The notes beneath the pieces were generated by a model. It saw only the letters and a program-made list of their open reading frames with translations, was not told the origin of the DNA and did not search any database. The translations under genes were made by a program, and so were the position numbers. A stretch of 64,000 nt of DNA, taken from NCBI GenBank assembly GCA_051531935.1, contig JAOPTR010000001.1, positions 248,001-312,000 on the forward strand. Reading direction: 5' to 3'. This DNA is from OCS116 sp051531935 (GTDB lineage Bacteria; Pseudomonadota; Alphaproteobacteria; Rhizobiales; OSC116). Positions 62,919 through 64,000 of the stretch are shown here, one piece after another; within the stretch, counting starts at the first letter, position 1, and the number at the start of each line of letters is the position of its first letter.

Positions 62919-64000
62919 CTAAAGTTTTGGCACATCGCGTTTAAATTCAAATTCACCTTTGGCCATGCGCATTAAAATAAGCGCCACAAATTGCGCGCGT
63001 TCGGCAAGGCTTTTCACCACCATATATTCATCGCTAGAATGAATGTTAGCACCGCGCACCCCCAATGTGTCAACATTTGGCAAACCAGATTGCATCAGGT
63101 TATTGCCGTCGCAAACTCCGCCCGTATGTTTATAACTCACATCAATGCCCAAAATCGCACCCGTTTCAGCAATAAAATTTTGCAAGTTTAAGTTAGCAGC
63201 TGTTGCAGGTTTCGGGTTGCGCGATATGCCGCCAAACCGCTCAACATTATAACCTTCTTGCTCATCATATTTAGCCACAATGTCGGTTAAAGTCTCTTCC
63301 AACCAAACCGCGTCATCAGTGGTTTTTAAGCGGCAGTTAAACCGCCCCACCGCCATATGTGGCACCATGTTAAGCGCTCCGCCACCGTTAATATGGGCAA
63401 TATTCACTGTCAATTCATCACGTGCACCGTGCAAGGCTTCAACTTCGGTTAATATTTTCATCAACATCACCAAGGCATTGCGCCCCGCTTCAATGTCGCG
63501 CCCTGCGTGCGATGCCTTACCCGCAACCTTAATGGTAAAGTTACCCGATCCCTTGCGCGCACCAACCAATGTGCCATCCGCCAAGGCAGGTTCAAAAATC
63601 AACCCAACATCATGGTATTTCGCCCGTTCAATTAAATAAGCTCCCGAGGCAGGCGAGCCAATCTCTTCATCTGGGTTTAATAAAATCTCAATTCCAACCT
63701 CATCCATAAGGCCAGATTTCTGCAAAGCTTGTAAGGCATATAACATCACCACCATGCCGCCTTTAAGGTCAGCCACTCCAGGGCCACCTAATCTATCACC
63801 AAGCAATTCACATTCCTGAAACTCATGATCAATGCCATACACAGTGTCATAATGCGCAACCAATAAAATAGAAGGCTTGCCAGCTTGCGGTTTGTGTAAC
63901 CGCAACAAAGGCGCAGATTTATGTTTTATCTCATTGCCTTTATCATCCACGACCAAACGCTCAGGTAATTCGACCCGCTCTACTTCACCTAAAACCGCAA
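62919..64000 (-). CDS. M20 family metallohydrolase, N-terminus beyond window edge
   Basis: At least 360 codons, open to the right edge. Metal sites: VAHYDTVYG (His, Asp), GVADLKGGM (Asp), DEEIGSPAS (catalytic Glu), HAGRDIEAGRN, and C-terminal HSSDEYMV (His). Resembles carboxypeptidase G2-like and ArgE/DapE-like hydrolases. First gene in the window of the astA-astD-astB operon, a plausible substitute for AstE, which removes succinate from N-succinylglutamate, but that is an inference. The start lies outside the window. Confidence 0.88.
   Translation of the reverse strand, partial: AVLGEVERVELPERLVVDDKGNEIKHKSAPLLRLHKPQAGKPSILLVAHYDTVYGIDHEFQECELLGDRLGGPGVADLKGGMVVMLYALQALQKSGLMDEVGIEILLNPDEEIGSPASGAYLIERAKYHDVGLIFEPALADGTLVGARKGSGNFTIKVAGKASHAGRDIEAGRNALVMLMKILTEVEALHGARDELTVNIAHINGGGALNMVPHMAVGRFNCRLKTTDDAVWLEETLTDIVAKYDEQEGYNVERFGGISRNPKPATAANLNLQNFIAETGAILGIDVSYKHTGGVCDGNNLMQSGLPNVDTLGVRGANIHSSDEYMVVKSLAERAQFVALILMRMAKGEFEFKRDVPKL

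Noticed and set aside
1..64000. Search for CRISPR arrays, insertion sequences, integrases, prophage, defence and toxin-antitoxin systems
   Set aside because: No regular spacer array, transposase, integrase, nuclease-methylase pair or phage structural gene was seen.

Overview
The window is a contiguous, gene-dense piece of an AT-rich (by eye roughly 40% G+C) alphaproteobacterial chromosome, most likely Hyphomicrobiales (Rhizobiales). The evidence is the three-subunit transhydrogenase beside a 45-residue cytochrome aa3 subunit IV, the order formylglutamate amidohydrolase-GapR / DUF1036-pyruvate kinase / rpmJ, a CpdR homologue next to a second formylglutamate amidohydrolase, a ROSE-type RNA thermometer before an hsp20 gene, two DUF2852 genes and the smo/mtlK polyol cluster. 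A Na+-type (PomA-like) stator pair suggests, without proving, a marine lifestyle. No phage, insertion sequence, integrase or CRISPR array was seen, and no clear frameshifted gene.

Layout. 1-9 kb: prpE (cut by the left edge), two DUF465 genes, purEK, rpsU, a TPR lipoprotein, then pntB-pntAB-pntAA and a coxIV-like gene on the minus strand. 9-17 kb: oligoendopeptidase F, a sigma-54-type response regulator, and two cell-wall enzymes (a YcbB-like L,D-transpeptidase and a DUF882 peptidase). 16.7-23.6 kb: gapR, formylglutamate amidohydrolase, DUF1036, pyk, rpmJ, an EAL phosphodiesterase, a receiver protein and a HAD phosphatase. 23.6-30.7 kb: a complete polyol uptake and oxidation unit (SorC regulator, binding protein, two permeases, ATPase, mannitol 2-dehydrogenase). 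30.8-43 kb: peroxiredoxin, VIT-family transporter, GNAT, MOSC, oxidoreductases, tRNA-Val(GAC), cpdR, a second formylglutamate amidohydrolase, typA, hisN-like phosphatase, lipase, LOG-family protein. 43-44 kb: hsp20 under a probable RNA thermometer. 44-48.5 kb: an S9 peptidase and a four-gene bufferin-type RiPP operon (DUF2282 precursor, DUF692/MNIO, DUF2063, DoxX). 48.7-58 kb: DUF459 protein, galE and galU, a beta-barrel protein, PomAB stators, NfeD/SPFH pair, tandem DUF2852 genes. 58-64 kb: SDR, astB, astD, astA and an M20 hydrolase cut by the right edge, forming an arginine succinyltransferase catabolic operon.

The most interesting material is (1) the bufferin operon, with a strong intrinsic-terminator-like stem between the precursor and its maturation enzymes and a second terminator-like hairpin that overlaps the ribosome binding site of the next gene; (2) the ROSE element; (3) the tandem DUF2852 genes, each preceded by nearly the same 30-base leader; (4) a pair of related nested-hairpin elements between galU and the beta-barrel gene; and (5) several perfect inverted repeats in promoter regions (before prpE, the DUF882 gene, the transpeptidase gene and the smo operon). 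All functional statements rest on reading the translated sequence and family knowledge; no database search was run.
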